Below the pieces are notes generated by a model. It did no database searches. It worked only from the letters and a program-made list of their open reading frames with translations, and was not told the DNA's origin. Below are positions 1 to 6,778 of a stretch of 9,753 nt of DNA, piece after piece. The first letter of the stretch is position 1; every line of letters starts with the position of its first letter. Source of the stretch: Coriobacteriia bacterium (lineage in GTDB: Bacteria; Actinomycetota; Coriobacteriia; WRKU01; WQUG01); assembly GCA_009779395.1 (NCBI GenBank), contig WREJ01000032.1, forward strand, positions 1 through 9,753. The letters are read 5' to 3'. Both the position numbers and the translations under genes were made by a program.

Positions 1-41
1 CAATCTGCTGCACGGTGAGCAGCGATGGGTGATTGATGGCA

Positions 42-60
42 AAGCAATAGATGATTGCTT
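42..60 (-). terminator. Small hairpin at the end of birA (weak terminator candidate)
   Basis: AAGCAAT and ATTGCTT form a perfect 7-bp stem around a 5-nt loop, overlapping the birA stop codon. The stem is AT-rich and only a few Ts follow, so termination here is doubtful. The remaining bases 1-41 hold no gene that I can assign. Confidence 0.25.
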
Positions 61-1057
61 AGTGGGCGCGGATGCTAATCTCCCCCGCCGAGAGGGTCAG
101 TTGCTGACCGTCGTCAGTACGTATGACCAGCTGCCCGCTGTCATCAATGTCGAGCACCAATGCCTCGAATTGCTCGTCAGATCTGGTGACTCGTACCCGC
201 TGACCCAGTAAAAACATGCGTTGTTTGTACTGTGCGAGCACTTCTTTTTCGCTGATGTCTGCTGACAGCAGACGGTTGACAATTTCTGCGATAAGGCGAT
301 TTCTGGTCGTCAGGGGTTTCTCTGCGTCAAAAACAAAGCCAGCAGTAGCAGGCAAATCACGGGCAGACGTGCTGCCATCATCAGAGAAATTGATGCCGAT
401 GCCCACAACGATCCACGCGGTGGTGCCGCTTTCGAAATCCATGACTGCCTCGGTCAGGATGCCGCACATTTTTTTGCCATCCAAAAACAGATCGTTCACC
501 CATTTTATCTGCGGCGTTTTTGTCGTCAAGGCTTCGATGGCGGTGCAGACGCAGACGGCAGTAAACGCCGTCACCAAAGTCGGCGTGTCAAAGGGCAGCT
601 GGCGCGGGTCAAGTATCAGGCTGAAATAGATGCCGCCCTGTGCTGGCGAGTGAAAATCTCTGCCGTAACGCCCCTTGCCGGCCGTTTGCTGCTGTGCGAT
701 AACAAGCGTACCGTGCGCGGCACCAGCAATCGCCATCTCTTTTGCCGTTTTGTTGGTCGATTCCAGCTGGTCGTGCACAAAAATCGCAGCGGGCGGTACT
801 ACCGGCGTCAGGTGCGGGAGTATGCCCTGAACCGACAGAACATCGCTGTCGTCGCACAGACAGTAGCCTCTGTTGGGTGCTGCCGTAATACGGTGACCGT
901 CTTTTTGCAGGTCTTTGATGGCTTTCCAGATGGCGTTGCGGCTAAGCTGCAGCTGGGTCGCAAGCAACTCACCTGAAATGCTGCAGCCGCGCTGTTCTTC
1001 TAGCATAGCTAAGACCTGCTGTTTTGTGCTCGTGCTTGCGTTTGTGCCTGCGGTCAT
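59..1057 (-). CDS. birA: Bifunctional biotin-[protein] ligase / biotin operon repressor BirA
   Basis: This enzyme makes biotinoyl-AMP from biotin and ATP and transfers biotin to a lysine of biotin-dependent carboxylases in the cytoplasm. The 332-residue protein has an N-terminal winged helix-turn-helix (about residues 12-65, with SRNAIWKAIKDL as recognition helix), so it is a group II ligase that can also repress biotin genes. The catalytic domain shows LESTNKTAKE (98-107), the biotinyl-AMP loop GKGRYGR (127-133; the family consensus is GRGRxGR) and KWVNDL (185-190; usually KWPND). A C-terminal SH3-like domain begins near GQRVRVTR. I chose the ATG at 1055-1057 because AGGAGG lies 5 nt upstream; an in-frame GTG two codons earlier overlaps that ribosome binding site. 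It follows pcrA after 25 nt and is probably co-transcribed. No biotin biosynthesis or carboxylase gene is in view, so its regulatory targets are unknown. Identification is confident; the repressor role is inferred from the HTH. Confidence 0.95.
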   Translation of the reverse strand: MTAGTNASTSTKQQVLAMLEEQRGCSISGELLATQLQLSRNAIWKAIKDLQKDGHRITAAPNRGYCLCDDSDVLSVQGILPHLTPVVPPAAIFVHDQLESTNKTAKEMAIAGAAHGTLVIAQQQTAGKGRYGRDFHSPAQGGIYFSLILDPRQLPFDTPTLVTAFTAVCVCTAIEALTTKTPQIKWVNDLFLDGKKMCGILTEAVMDFESGTTAWIVVGIGINFSDDGSTSARDLPATAGFVFDAEKPLTTRNRLIAEIVNRLLSADISEKEVLAQYKQRMFLLGQRVRVTRSDEQFEALVLDIDDSGQLVIRTDDGQQLTLSAGEISIRAH

Positions 1058-1082
1058 GGTCACCTCCTCGGTACAGCTAAGC

Positions 1083-3281
1083 TTAGCGAATTTTCACAAT
1101 TGGCGCAAAGCCCACCATCACATTTTTATTGCCTTTTGACACAAAGTCGATGCTCAGTGAATCGCCGTCAACGGTCACAACAGTACCCTTGCCCCATATT
1201 TTGTGGTTGACGCTGTCACCAACAGCAAAGACCTCTTTTGCCTGAGGCAGATCGCCACCATAACAGGGAACCGTCATGGCATGGACGCCCTCCCTCGCCT
1301 CTTGCCTTGTGCTGCTGTGCTGCTCAAAGCCATCCGAACCCAAGCCTTGTGTGTGCAGCAATTCTGCGGGCAGCTCTGCCAAAAAACGGCTGGGCGCATT
1401 CCGAGCAGGGGCACCAAAAGTCATGCGGCTGGCGGCACGGGTCAGAATAAGTCGCTCGCGGGCGCGCGTAATCGCCACGTAAGCAAGTCGGCGCTCTTCT
1501 TCGATGCTTGCCTGATCGTAGCTTGCGTGCGCATGGGGAAAGAGGCCTTCTTCTAGCCCAGCCACAAACACCACCGGGTATTCGAGCCCCTTTGCCGAAT
1601 GCACCGTCATCATGGTCAGCGTGTCGCTTTCGCCGCTTAAACTGTCGAGGTCAGTTCGCAAGGCGAGCCATTCCATAAAGTCTGGCAGGCTGCTTTCTGT
1701 GTGTGTTGCCTGAAACTCTGCTGCAACGTTAACAAACTCGCGGATATTTTCTGCACGACCAGCCGCCTGCTCACTGGATTGTGCCTCAAATGACGCCAGC
1801 AAGCCAGAGGCAGTGATTATCGACTGTACAACAACAGCAAGCTCGCCCTGATAAGAACGCATTTCATCAAGCATCGCTACAAAGCTGCCGAGCGCTTTTG
1901 TAGCGGCAGCGCGCAGGGGACTGTCCTCGCTGTCAGCTGTGGCAATAGCACGGCGCACAGCAGCCTCGAGCGTCAGGCTTTCGCGGGCAGCAAGGTTTTG
2001 CAGCGCCTGCAAAGAGGTGCTGCCGATTCCTCGGCGCGGCGTATTGATGATACGCAGGAGCGAAATGTCGTCAGCTGGATTGACGACAACTTTCAGGTAG
2101 GCCATTATGTCGCGGATTTCTGCGCGGTCAAAATAGCGCGTACCACCAACAATGCGATAGCCCAGGCCCGCACGCAGCAGAGCATCCTCGAGTACCCGAC
2201 TTTGAGCATTGGTACGATAAAACAGCGCAAAATCGCTGTGAGGGCGTCCTTCCGTGCGTGCTAGGTACTCGATGTGGGCAGCAATGTAGCGGGCTTCGTC
2301 ATGCTCGCTGCTTGCTAGATACAGCTGTAGTGGCTCGCCTGCGTCTGCTGTCGTAAACAGCTGCTTTGGCTTGCGCGTGCTGTTGTGCGCAACCAAGGCA
2401 TTTGCCGCCTGCAAAATATTTCCCGTCGAGCGATAGTTTTGCTCGAGCTTGATGGTGTGCGCCTCGGGGTAATCGCGCTCGAACTCGAGAATATTGCCAA
2501 CATTAGCACCACGCCACGAATAAATCGACTGGTCATCGTCACCAACAACCATTAAGTTGCGATGTTTTTCTGCCAGCAGCTTGGTGATTATGTACTGCGC
2601 ATGGTTGGTGTCCTGATACTCGTCCACCAGCAGATAACGAAAGCGGTCCTGATAGCGCGCCAAGACATCAGGATGCTGCATAAACAAGCGCGCTGTGTTT
2701 AGCAGCAAGTCATCAAAATCCATCGCCTGTGCTGCCAACAAACGCTGCGTATAACGCGCGTAAATCGCACGCGTGTGCCTGTCTGCGGGAGTCGTTCCAA
2801 ATTCTGGCAAGTCCTCGGCAGTTTGCAGCTGGTTTTTTGCCTGCGAGATACGATTGCGAATGCCCGCAAGGGGAAAGTGCTGCGGGTCGATATCGAGTTC
2901 ACGCATGATGTCTTTTAGCAGACGCTTTGCGTCATCGTCATCATAGATACTGAAATTGCTGTTGTATCCCAGAACCTGCGCCTCGCTGCGCAGGATACGC
3001 ACACAGGCTGCATGGTAGGTCATAACCCACATGCCCTTGACAGCATCGCCAAGATGCGCAGTAATACGCTCACGCATCTCACCGGCAGCTTTGTTGGTGA
3101 AAGTAATCGCCAGAATATGCCAGGGTGGCACCTGACAGTTCGCCACGAGCTGCGCGATTCGATAGGTCAAAACGCGCGTCTTGCCGCTGCCAGCACCAGC
3201 CAGCACTAGCAGAGGTCCTTCGCTGTGCAGGACAGCCTCGCGCTGCGGGTCATTGAGGTCGGATGTAAAGGAGAGGTTCAT
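1083..3281 (-). CDS. pcrA: ATP-dependent 3'-5' DNA helicase, PcrA/UvrD family
   Basis: A superfamily 1A helicase that unwinds DNA in nucleotide excision repair, replication restart and rolling-circle plasmid replication. The 732 residues show the full motif set: Q motif LNDPQREAV (9-17), Walker A GAGSGKT (29-35), Ia AITFTNKAAGEMR (58-70), Walker B DEYQDT (220-225), III GDDDQSIYSWRGA (247-259), IV LEQNYRST (279-286), and in the C-terminal half MTVHSAKGLEYPVVF (V) and YVAITRARERL (VI). The last 45-50 residues (from about VGDSVNHKIWGKGTVV) form the Tudor-like domain that in PcrA binds RNA polymerase. Length is normal for PcrA. An in-frame start 10 codons further upstream (3311) exists. I prefer the ATG at 3279-3281 because an extended -10 promoter ends 7 nt before it, which would place the upstream start outside the transcript, and because family members begin about 8-10 residues before the Q motif. 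There is no Shine-Dalgarno. birA follows after 25 nt. Confidence 0.96.
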   Translation of the reverse strand: MNLSFTSDLNDPQREAVLHSEGPLLVLAGAGSGKTRVLTYRIAQLVANCQVPPWHILAITFTNKAAGEMRERITAHLGDAVKGMWVMTYHAACVRILRSEAQVLGYNSNFSIYDDDDAKRLLKDIMRELDIDPQHFPLAGIRNRISQAKNQLQTAEDLPEFGTTPADRHTRAIYARYTQRLLAAQAMDFDDLLLNTARLFMQHPDVLARYQDRFRYLLVDEYQDTNHAQYIITKLLAEKHRNLMVVGDDDQSIYSWRGANVGNILEFERDYPEAHTIKLEQNYRSTGNILQAANALVAHNSTRKPKQLFTTADAGEPLQLYLASSEHDEARYIAAHIEYLARTEGRPHSDFALFYRTNAQSRVLEDALLRAGLGYRIVGGTRYFDRAEIRDIMAYLKVVVNPADDISLLRIINTPRRGIGSTSLQALQNLAARESLTLEAAVRRAIATADSEDSPLRAAATKALGSFVAMLDEMRSYQGELAVVVQSIITASGLLASFEAQSSEQAAGRAENIREFVNVAAEFQATHTESSLPDFMEWLALRTDLDSLSGESDTLTMMTVHSAKGLEYPVVFVAGLEEGLFPHAHASYDQASIEEERRLAYVAITRARERLILTRAASRMTFGAPARNAPSRFLAELPAELLHTQGLGSDGFEQHSSTRQEAREGVHAMTVPCYGGDLPQAKEVFAVGDSVNHKIWGKGTVVTVDGDSLSIDFVSKGNKNVMVGFAPIVKIR

Positions 3282-3288
3282 GGAGGGA

Positions 3289-3297
3289 ATTGTAACA
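3289..3297 (-). promoter_or_regulatory. Extended -10 promoter of pcrA, probably giving a leaderless mRNA
   Basis: On the minus strand the sequence reads TGTTACAAT, an extended -10 element (TGn plus TACAAT, 5 of 6 to consensus). Seven bases separate it from the ATG at 3281, so transcription would start at or next to the A of the start codon. No ribosome binding site precedes the ATG (the bases are TCCCTCC), as expected for a leaderless message. No convincing -35 is visible. The same nine bases occur in the promoter region of the prenyltransferase gene. Confidence 0.5.
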
Positions 3298-3322
3298 CCC
3301 CTATCAAACAATAAGAGTGCAT

Positions 3323-3498
3323 CCAGGTGGGTGAGATTCGTGCTGAAATGAAAATCGGAAAGCGGAGCGTAGCAAGACCTACGTGAGCATTGCCTACGGC
3401 TTCACTGCACTTCGTTCGGAACCTGATGCAAGCATCAGGTTCACTCACTTCGCTTGTGTTCCCGATTTTCACTTTCAGTGCGGAGATCGCGCGCCTGG
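3323..3498. repeat. 176-bp foldback (MITE/REP-like) element between the lipoprotein gene and pcrA
   Basis: The two ends are degenerate inverted copies of about 40 bp: 3323-3360 pairs with 3459-3498. The innermost parts match best (CTGAAA and TGAAAATCGG with one-base indels between them) and the outer CCAGG is also shared; by eye roughly 29 of 40 positions agree. Inside sit a perfect 11-bp hairpin with a two-base loop (3419-3442, GAACCTGATGC) and a smaller one (3368-3383, CGTAG/CTACG). There is no transposase, and the frame that reads across it (minus, 3278-3472) looks like non-coding repeat translation. The element lies 10 nt after the lipoprotein stop codon and ends about 26 nt before the pcrA promoter, so it fills the intergenic space and may also stop transcription of the lipoprotein gene. 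Whether it is mobile cannot be told from one copy. Confidence 0.55.
3419..3442 (-). terminator. Perfect 11-bp hairpin, possible terminator of the lipoprotein gene
   Basis: GAACCTGATGC and its exact reverse complement are separated by AA. It lies 67 nt after the lipoprotein stop codon, inside the foldback element. There is no T tract on either side, so intrinsic termination is uncertain; it may simply be the core of the repeat. Confidence 0.3.
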
Positions 3499-3500
3499 TG
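3474..3500 (-). repeat. Copy 1 of a 27-bp motif placed just after a stop codon
   Basis: On the minus strand, 8 nt after the lipoprotein stop codon, the sequence reads CACCAG, G, CGCGCGATCTC, C, GC, AC, TGAA. Copy 2 at 6738-6764 agrees at 23 of 27 positions without gaps and also begins 7 nt after a stop codon. The motif overlaps the outer end of the foldback element. Confidence 0.6.
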
Positions 3501-3508
3501 CGCTCTAA

Positions 3509-4507
3509 CTATTCGTAGACAAACTCCTCGAACGGTATCACTTCCTCTGCATACCCTTTTCTATACGCCCACTCTAGTATATCCTCCACCTGTTGACGTT
3601 CTGGCAGGCGAGCAGAGGCGTAGACTTGCATGTCGTAGCCACCTTGGATGGACTCTTCGGGCAAGTTGGCTGCTTCGACCAGCAAATCCAGATAAGCATC
3701 GGGGTCGGCGTTAATCAGATCTGCGCCACGATTCCAGACTTCCCAGAGTACTGCAACGGTCTGCGCTGCACCGTCTTGGTCCAGCCAGTCACTGCGCATA
3801 CCCAGTACGGTCGAGGTAAAGGGCTCGATGTCTTTCTCGGTGACCAAAATATTGGCACCCTGCTGACCAAGAACTGAGGCTAAGGTCCAGGGCATGGTCG
3901 ATGCTTTAATTTGGTCAGCCATCAGCAGTTGTCGACGTGCTCGTAAATCAGCGACAGCTTCTAACAGTATTTGATCCTCGGGGACACCAACTGCTGTCAG
4001 CGCACGGTAGAGGATGAACTCTTCGAGGGATGCCTCGCTGGCTGCGACAGGAACGCCGGCAAGCTGGTCAGCTTGAAGGATACCACTGCCGGGACTCGAA
4101 ACAACCGCACCACGCGAGGGTGCCAGACGCATGACTGCCTGGGTGGGAATGCCGCCCAAAGTCAGCTGCGAAACCGAGAGCATCGACAGTGAACCACCCT
4201 GTGCCTCGTTAGCGGTGATTGCTGCTAACATATCACGCGAGGACGCAAAGGTTACTATGTCAAGGTCAAGACCCAGTTCACGGTCAATGCCCGCTTGCTG
4301 GGCAACCCACAGGGGCAGCAGGTCATCAGCAGGAACCGTAGCAATGGTCAGGGGCAACAGCGGCACATCGGTCGCCAGGTCATCGCTGATTTGCTGGTCG
4401 TCAGCATCACCCGTGCAGGCAGACACAAACAGCAAAGCGAACATAACTAACAGCAACAGAGCCAACAACAACACAGACATAGCTGTTTTGGACGTACTCT
4501 TCCTCAT
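3509..4507 (-). CDS. Orphan ABC-type substrate-binding lipoprotein, NMT1/SsuA-like
   Basis: A secreted lipoprotein that should bind a small ligand outside the membrane. The 332 residues start with a signal peptide (MRKSTSK, then a long Leu-rich core) and a lipobox VSAC with the acylated Cys at 31. The mature part begins LTIATVPADDLLPLWVAQQ and has the GI..ELGLDLDIVTFAS pattern, seen in the NMT1/THI5/SsuA group that binds thiamine precursors, sulfonates or nitrate-like ligands. The start at 4505-4507 is chosen because GAGGA lies 7 nt upstream and the signal peptide begins there; an in-frame ATG 21 codons upstream would put hydrophilic residues before it. No permease or ATPase gene adjoins it: upstream is a divergent prenyltransferase, downstream the foldback element and pcrA. 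It either borrows a transporter encoded elsewhere or acts as a ligand sensor or carrier. The ligand is unknown, and the family assignment is moderate because it rests on fold-level patterns. Confidence 0.8.
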   Translation of the reverse strand: MRKSTSKTAMSVLLLALLLLVMFALLFVSACTGDADDQQISDDLATDVPLLPLTIATVPADDLLPLWVAQQAGIDRELGLDLDIVTFASSRDMLAAITANEAQGGSLSMLSVSQLTLGGIPTQAVMRLAPSRGAVVSSPGSGILQADQLAGVPVAASEASLEEFILYRALTAVGVPEDQILLEAVADLRARRQLLMADQIKASTMPWTLASVLGQQGANILVTEKDIEPFTSTVLGMRSDWLDQDGAAQTVAVLWEVWNRGADLINADPDAYLDLLVEAANLPEESIQGGYDMQVYASARLPERQQVEDILEWAYRKGYAEEVIPFEEFVYE

Positions 4508-4541
4508 AAGATTTTCCTCTATTCCTAAATGCGATAATCTA

Positions 4542-4560
4542 TGGTGGCAATCGACCACCA
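4542..4560. promoter_or_regulatory. Palindrome in the divergent promoter region (possible operator)
   Basis: TGGTGG and CCACCA are separated by 7 nt. It lies 35 nt upstream of the lipoprotein start and next to a weak -10-like AATCTA (4536-4541; TAGATT on the minus strand), which is where a regulator of the lipoprotein gene could bind. Six-base arms are short enough to arise by chance. Confidence 0.25.
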
Positions 4561-4623
4561 CGTTTTTCAACCCACCAATACTACCCTATCGCAAATAAAG
4601 TTCACCACCCCCTGCGCGCAAAC

Positions 4624-4632
4624 TGTTACAAT
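4624..4632 (+). promoter_or_regulatory. Extended -10 promoter of the prenyltransferase/radical SAM operon
   Basis: TGTTACAAT matches the extended -10 consensus and is identical to the element in front of pcrA. A start about 7 nt downstream would give a leader of roughly 32 nt carrying the AGAGAGGA ribosome binding site (4652-4659). The best -35 candidate, TTCACC at 4601-4606, is poorly spaced (20 nt). Confidence 0.5.
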
Positions 4633-4671
4633 ATGTGAGGTTTTAATCGACAGAGAGGAATGATATCTGCA

Positions 4672-5733
4672 ATGCTCGCACAACAATCACTCGCGTTTTG
4701 GCTACGCGCCGCACGACCACCATCTTTTGGCCAATCGATAATGGCATTCACCCTGGGCGCTGCCCTGGGATTAAGCACCCTTTTATACAGCGCAGGAGTT
4801 GAGGGAGGAGTCAGTCCAGCACTGGTCACCATGGGTGTCTTGCTGGCGTTTTTAGGAATCGCTGGCATCACCTTTGCACACGCTGGCATGAACCTTTTTG
4901 ACGACTACTTTGACATGAAAAAGGGAGCCGTTGCTGCCCGCGAAAAACTGACTGACGGTGGTTTTCGCGCACGTCTGGGCAAGTGCTCTTACTTAAAGGA
5001 CGGCAGCGTCACTTTAGCTGACACACGACGAGTTGCGACTGTGTTTATCGCAATTGCTCTGGCTGCTGCTGCGATTATTTTTGCGCTGCGTGGCTGGGAG
5101 ATACTGCTTTTTGCCGGCATTACGCTGCTGCTGGGACTTAGCTATGCAGGTCCCCCCTTGCGTTTGAGCTATCGCGGCCTCGGTGAGTTAGTTGTTGGCA
5201 TTGTCTTTGGACCGGTGCTGGTTATCGCAGCTTCTTTTGTAGTCTGTGGCGAAATCACGATGCTTGCTGTGTTTTCTTCGATTCCTGTAGGTCTTTTGGT
5301 GGCAAACATTGTACATATGCATGCGGTGATGGATTTCGAACCCGACAAAGCTGCCGGCCGCACAACACTTGCCATCTTGTTGGGTTCGCCACAAACAGCT
5401 GTTGCTGCCAATGTGCTGTTTGTGGGACTGGCACAGACAACGATTTTGCTTGGCGTTGCGCTGGGCTATCTGCCACTGCTGGCGGTGCTGGTCGTACTGA
5501 CTTATCCCCTCAGTTTTGTTTTTGTACGCCGCGCATTGGGTTACGCTGCTGGCATTGACGGGCGCGACGCGCCTTTTGTGCCGCAGCGATGGATGGGTGG
5601 CTTTGGTGACTGGGAAAAGTACCGTGCTGCTGACCTTGACTGGTTTATGTCGCGCTGGATGTTGGCGCGCAATTTGGTGATACAGGTAACACTGATACTT
5701 GCCATCACTGGATTTACTCCCTGGTATTTATAG
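4672..5733 (+). CDS. UbiA/MenA-family membrane prenyltransferase
   Basis: An integral membrane enzyme that transfers a polyprenyl chain to an acceptor; the closest recognisable relatives are 1,4-dihydroxy-2-naphthoate polyprenyltransferases (MenA) of menaquinone synthesis. The 353 residues hold about eight or nine hydrophobic segments. The first Asp-rich motif is NLFDDYFD (74-81), which binds Mg-diphosphate; YAGPPLRLSYRGLGELVVG (158-176) is a hallmark of MenA; the second Asp-rich motif is MDFEPDKAAGRTTL (220-233). Two features differ from an ordinary MenA: a polar stretch after the first motif (REKLTDGGFRARLGKCSYLK) and a long hydrophilic loop before the last helix (near PFVPQRWMGGFGDWEKYRAA). 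An ATG at 4660 touches the AGAGAGGA ribosome binding site, so I take the ATG at 4672, 12 nt after it. The radical SAM gene follows after 55 nt. The family is certain; the acceptor (naphthoate or something else) is not. Confidence 0.88.
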   Translation: MLAQQSLAFWLRAARPPSFGQSIMAFTLGAALGLSTLLYSAGVEGGVSPALVTMGVLLAFLGIAGITFAHAGMNLFDDYFDMKKGAVAAREKLTDGGFRARLGKCSYLKDGSVTLADTRRVATVFIAIALAAAAIIFALRGWEILLFAGITLLLGLSYAGPPLRLSYRGLGELVVGIVFGPVLVIAASFVVCGEITMLAVFSSIPVGLLVANIVHMHAVMDFEPDKAAGRTTLAILLGSPQTAVAANVLFVGLAQTTILLGVALGYLPLLAVLVVLTYPLSFVFVRRALGYAAGIDGRDAPFVPQRWMGGFGDWEKYRAADLDWFMSRWMLARNLVIQVTLILAITGFTPWYL

Positions 5734-5788
5734 AACTGGTAGGCTAGTATCAGGACAAAGGACTGGCTTTCGAGAAAAGGACTGTGTT

Positions 5789-6730
5789 ATGGCGCAACTA
5801 AAAGGACTTCCCTACTACATGATGTGGTTTGTGCAGTGTCGTATACTGGGCAAACGCAAGCCGCTGCAATCGGTTGTTTTTATCACCGACCGCTGCAATC
5901 TGGACTGCAAACACTGCGCAATTGTGCGCGAGGGACGCCACTCACGCTCGAAATCGCTGGCGCAGCTGAAAGAAGAGCTGCAGTACTGTCTGGATTTGGG
6001 CAGCCGCATCATCGACTTTCAGGGTGGCGAGCCATCACTGTGGACTGACGACAGCGAGGAAGCGCGCGCGATGTGCGGCGGCAAGCCAGCAGACATCAAC
6101 ACGCTGATTGACCTAGCACAATCGATGGGCTTTTTCTCGACGACGGTGACCACCAATGCACAGGCTCCTATCATTGCGAAGTCCAGCCTGATGTGGGTTA
6201 GCATCGACGGCGACCGCACTTTTCACGACAGTCAGCGCGGCGAGGGCAGTTTTGACCGTGCCATGAAAAATATTCGGGAGTCTGACCATCCCAAACTGAA
6301 CGCCAATATGTGTGTGACCAACGAGAACTGGCAGGATTTTGAAAAGGTGGCAGAGATTGTCCAGAACACGCCACAACTAAAAAAGATGGCATTTTCTTTC
6401 TACACGCCTTTCGAATCACACGATTTGGTTCCTACTGCCAAGCAGCGCAATGCTGTCATTGACCAGGCTATCAAGCTGAAAAAAGCTGGCTTTCCCCTGA
6501 TGAACTCGCTACCTGCTATCGAGTTAATGCGTGACCCGCAAAATTACATCCACAAAAGTCAGTGCTGGATTAGCAATTTCATCATGAGTGACGGAACGCG
6601 CTTTTCTGCCTGTCGCGGCAAAGAGACCGACGTCTGCAATGATTGCGGCTTTGGCATGGCAGCAGAGATGTACCTATTGTGGCGTTTGGATCCGCGAATG
6701 GTAAGAGGGGCATTGTCTGCAAGATCCTAG
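5789..6730 (+). CDS. Radical SAM enzyme with a Twitch/SPASM-like C-terminus
   Basis: A cytoplasmic iron-sulfur enzyme that cleaves S-adenosylmethionine to start a radical reaction. The 313 residues carry the cluster motif CNLDCKHC (Cys36, 40, 43), the SAM-binding GGEP (79-82) and a later strand VSIDGD (137-142). Near the C-terminus Cys259, 275, 283 and 286 are arranged as C-x9-G-x5-C followed by CNDC, resembling the Twitch (shortened SPASM) domain that binds an auxiliary [4Fe-4S] cluster. An Ala/Gly/Asp-rich insert with Cys96 follows GGEP. The start at 5789 is chosen for AAAAGGA 7 nt upstream; an in-frame start at 5699 would overlap the prenyltransferase gene and give an unrelated N-terminus. 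It lies 55 nt after that gene on the same strand, so a shared pathway is likely, such as modifying a prenylated product or its precursor, or a peptide. I do not recognise a named subfamily, and no precursor peptide gene is visible nearby. Confidence 0.87.
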   Translation: MAQLKGLPYYMMWFVQCRILGKRKPLQSVVFITDRCNLDCKHCAIVREGRHSRSKSLAQLKEELQYCLDLGSRIIDFQGGEPSLWTDDSEEARAMCGGKPADINTLIDLAQSMGFFSTTVTTNAQAPIIAKSSLMWVSIDGDRTFHDSQRGEGSFDRAMKNIRESDHPKLNANMCVTNENWQDFEKVAEIVQNTPQLKKMAFSFYTPFESHDLVPTAKQRNAVIDQAIKLKKAGFPLMNSLPAIELMRDPQNYIHKSQCWISNFIMSDGTRFSACRGKETDVCNDCGFGMAAEMYLLWRLDPRMVRGALSARS

Positions 6731-6737
6731 CAGGGCA

Positions 6738-6764
6738 CACCAGACGCGCGATCTCGGCGTTGAA
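6738..6764 (+). repeat. Copy 2 of the 27-bp post-stop motif
   Basis: It begins 7 nt after the stop codon of the radical SAM gene and reads CACCAG, A, CGCGCGATCTC, G, GC, GT, TGAA; it differs from copy 1 (3474-3500, minus) at four positions. In both places the motif points away from the gene in the direction of transcription. The sequence after TGAA is unrelated in the two copies. Confidence 0.6.
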
Positions 6765-6778
6765 CTATCAGATTGTCC

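Noticed and set aside
29..211. Open frame on the plus strand at the left edge, also open to base 2
   Set aside because: It lies antisense to the well-supported end of birA, has no recognisable domain, and no ribosome binding site precedes its ATG.
3278..3472. 64-codon frame on the minus strand covering the foldback element
   Set aside because: It is a translation of the inverted repeats and hairpins and overlaps the pcrA promoter and start; no good ribosome binding site.
3509..4507. MqnA (futalosine menaquinone pathway), which shares a fold with periplasmic binding proteins
   Set aside because: This protein has a lipoprotein signal peptide and so is exported, whereas MqnA is cytoplasmic; no mqnB, C, D or E gene is nearby.
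4508..4671. TPP riboswitch before the NMT1-like lipoprotein
   Set aside because: The conserved CTGAGA and ACCTGATC-type core elements are absent, and the region is too short on the lipoprotein side.
5699..5788. Longer N-terminus for the radical SAM protein
   Set aside because: It would overlap the prenyltransferase gene, adds 30 residues without family resemblance, and ignores the good ribosome binding site before 5789.
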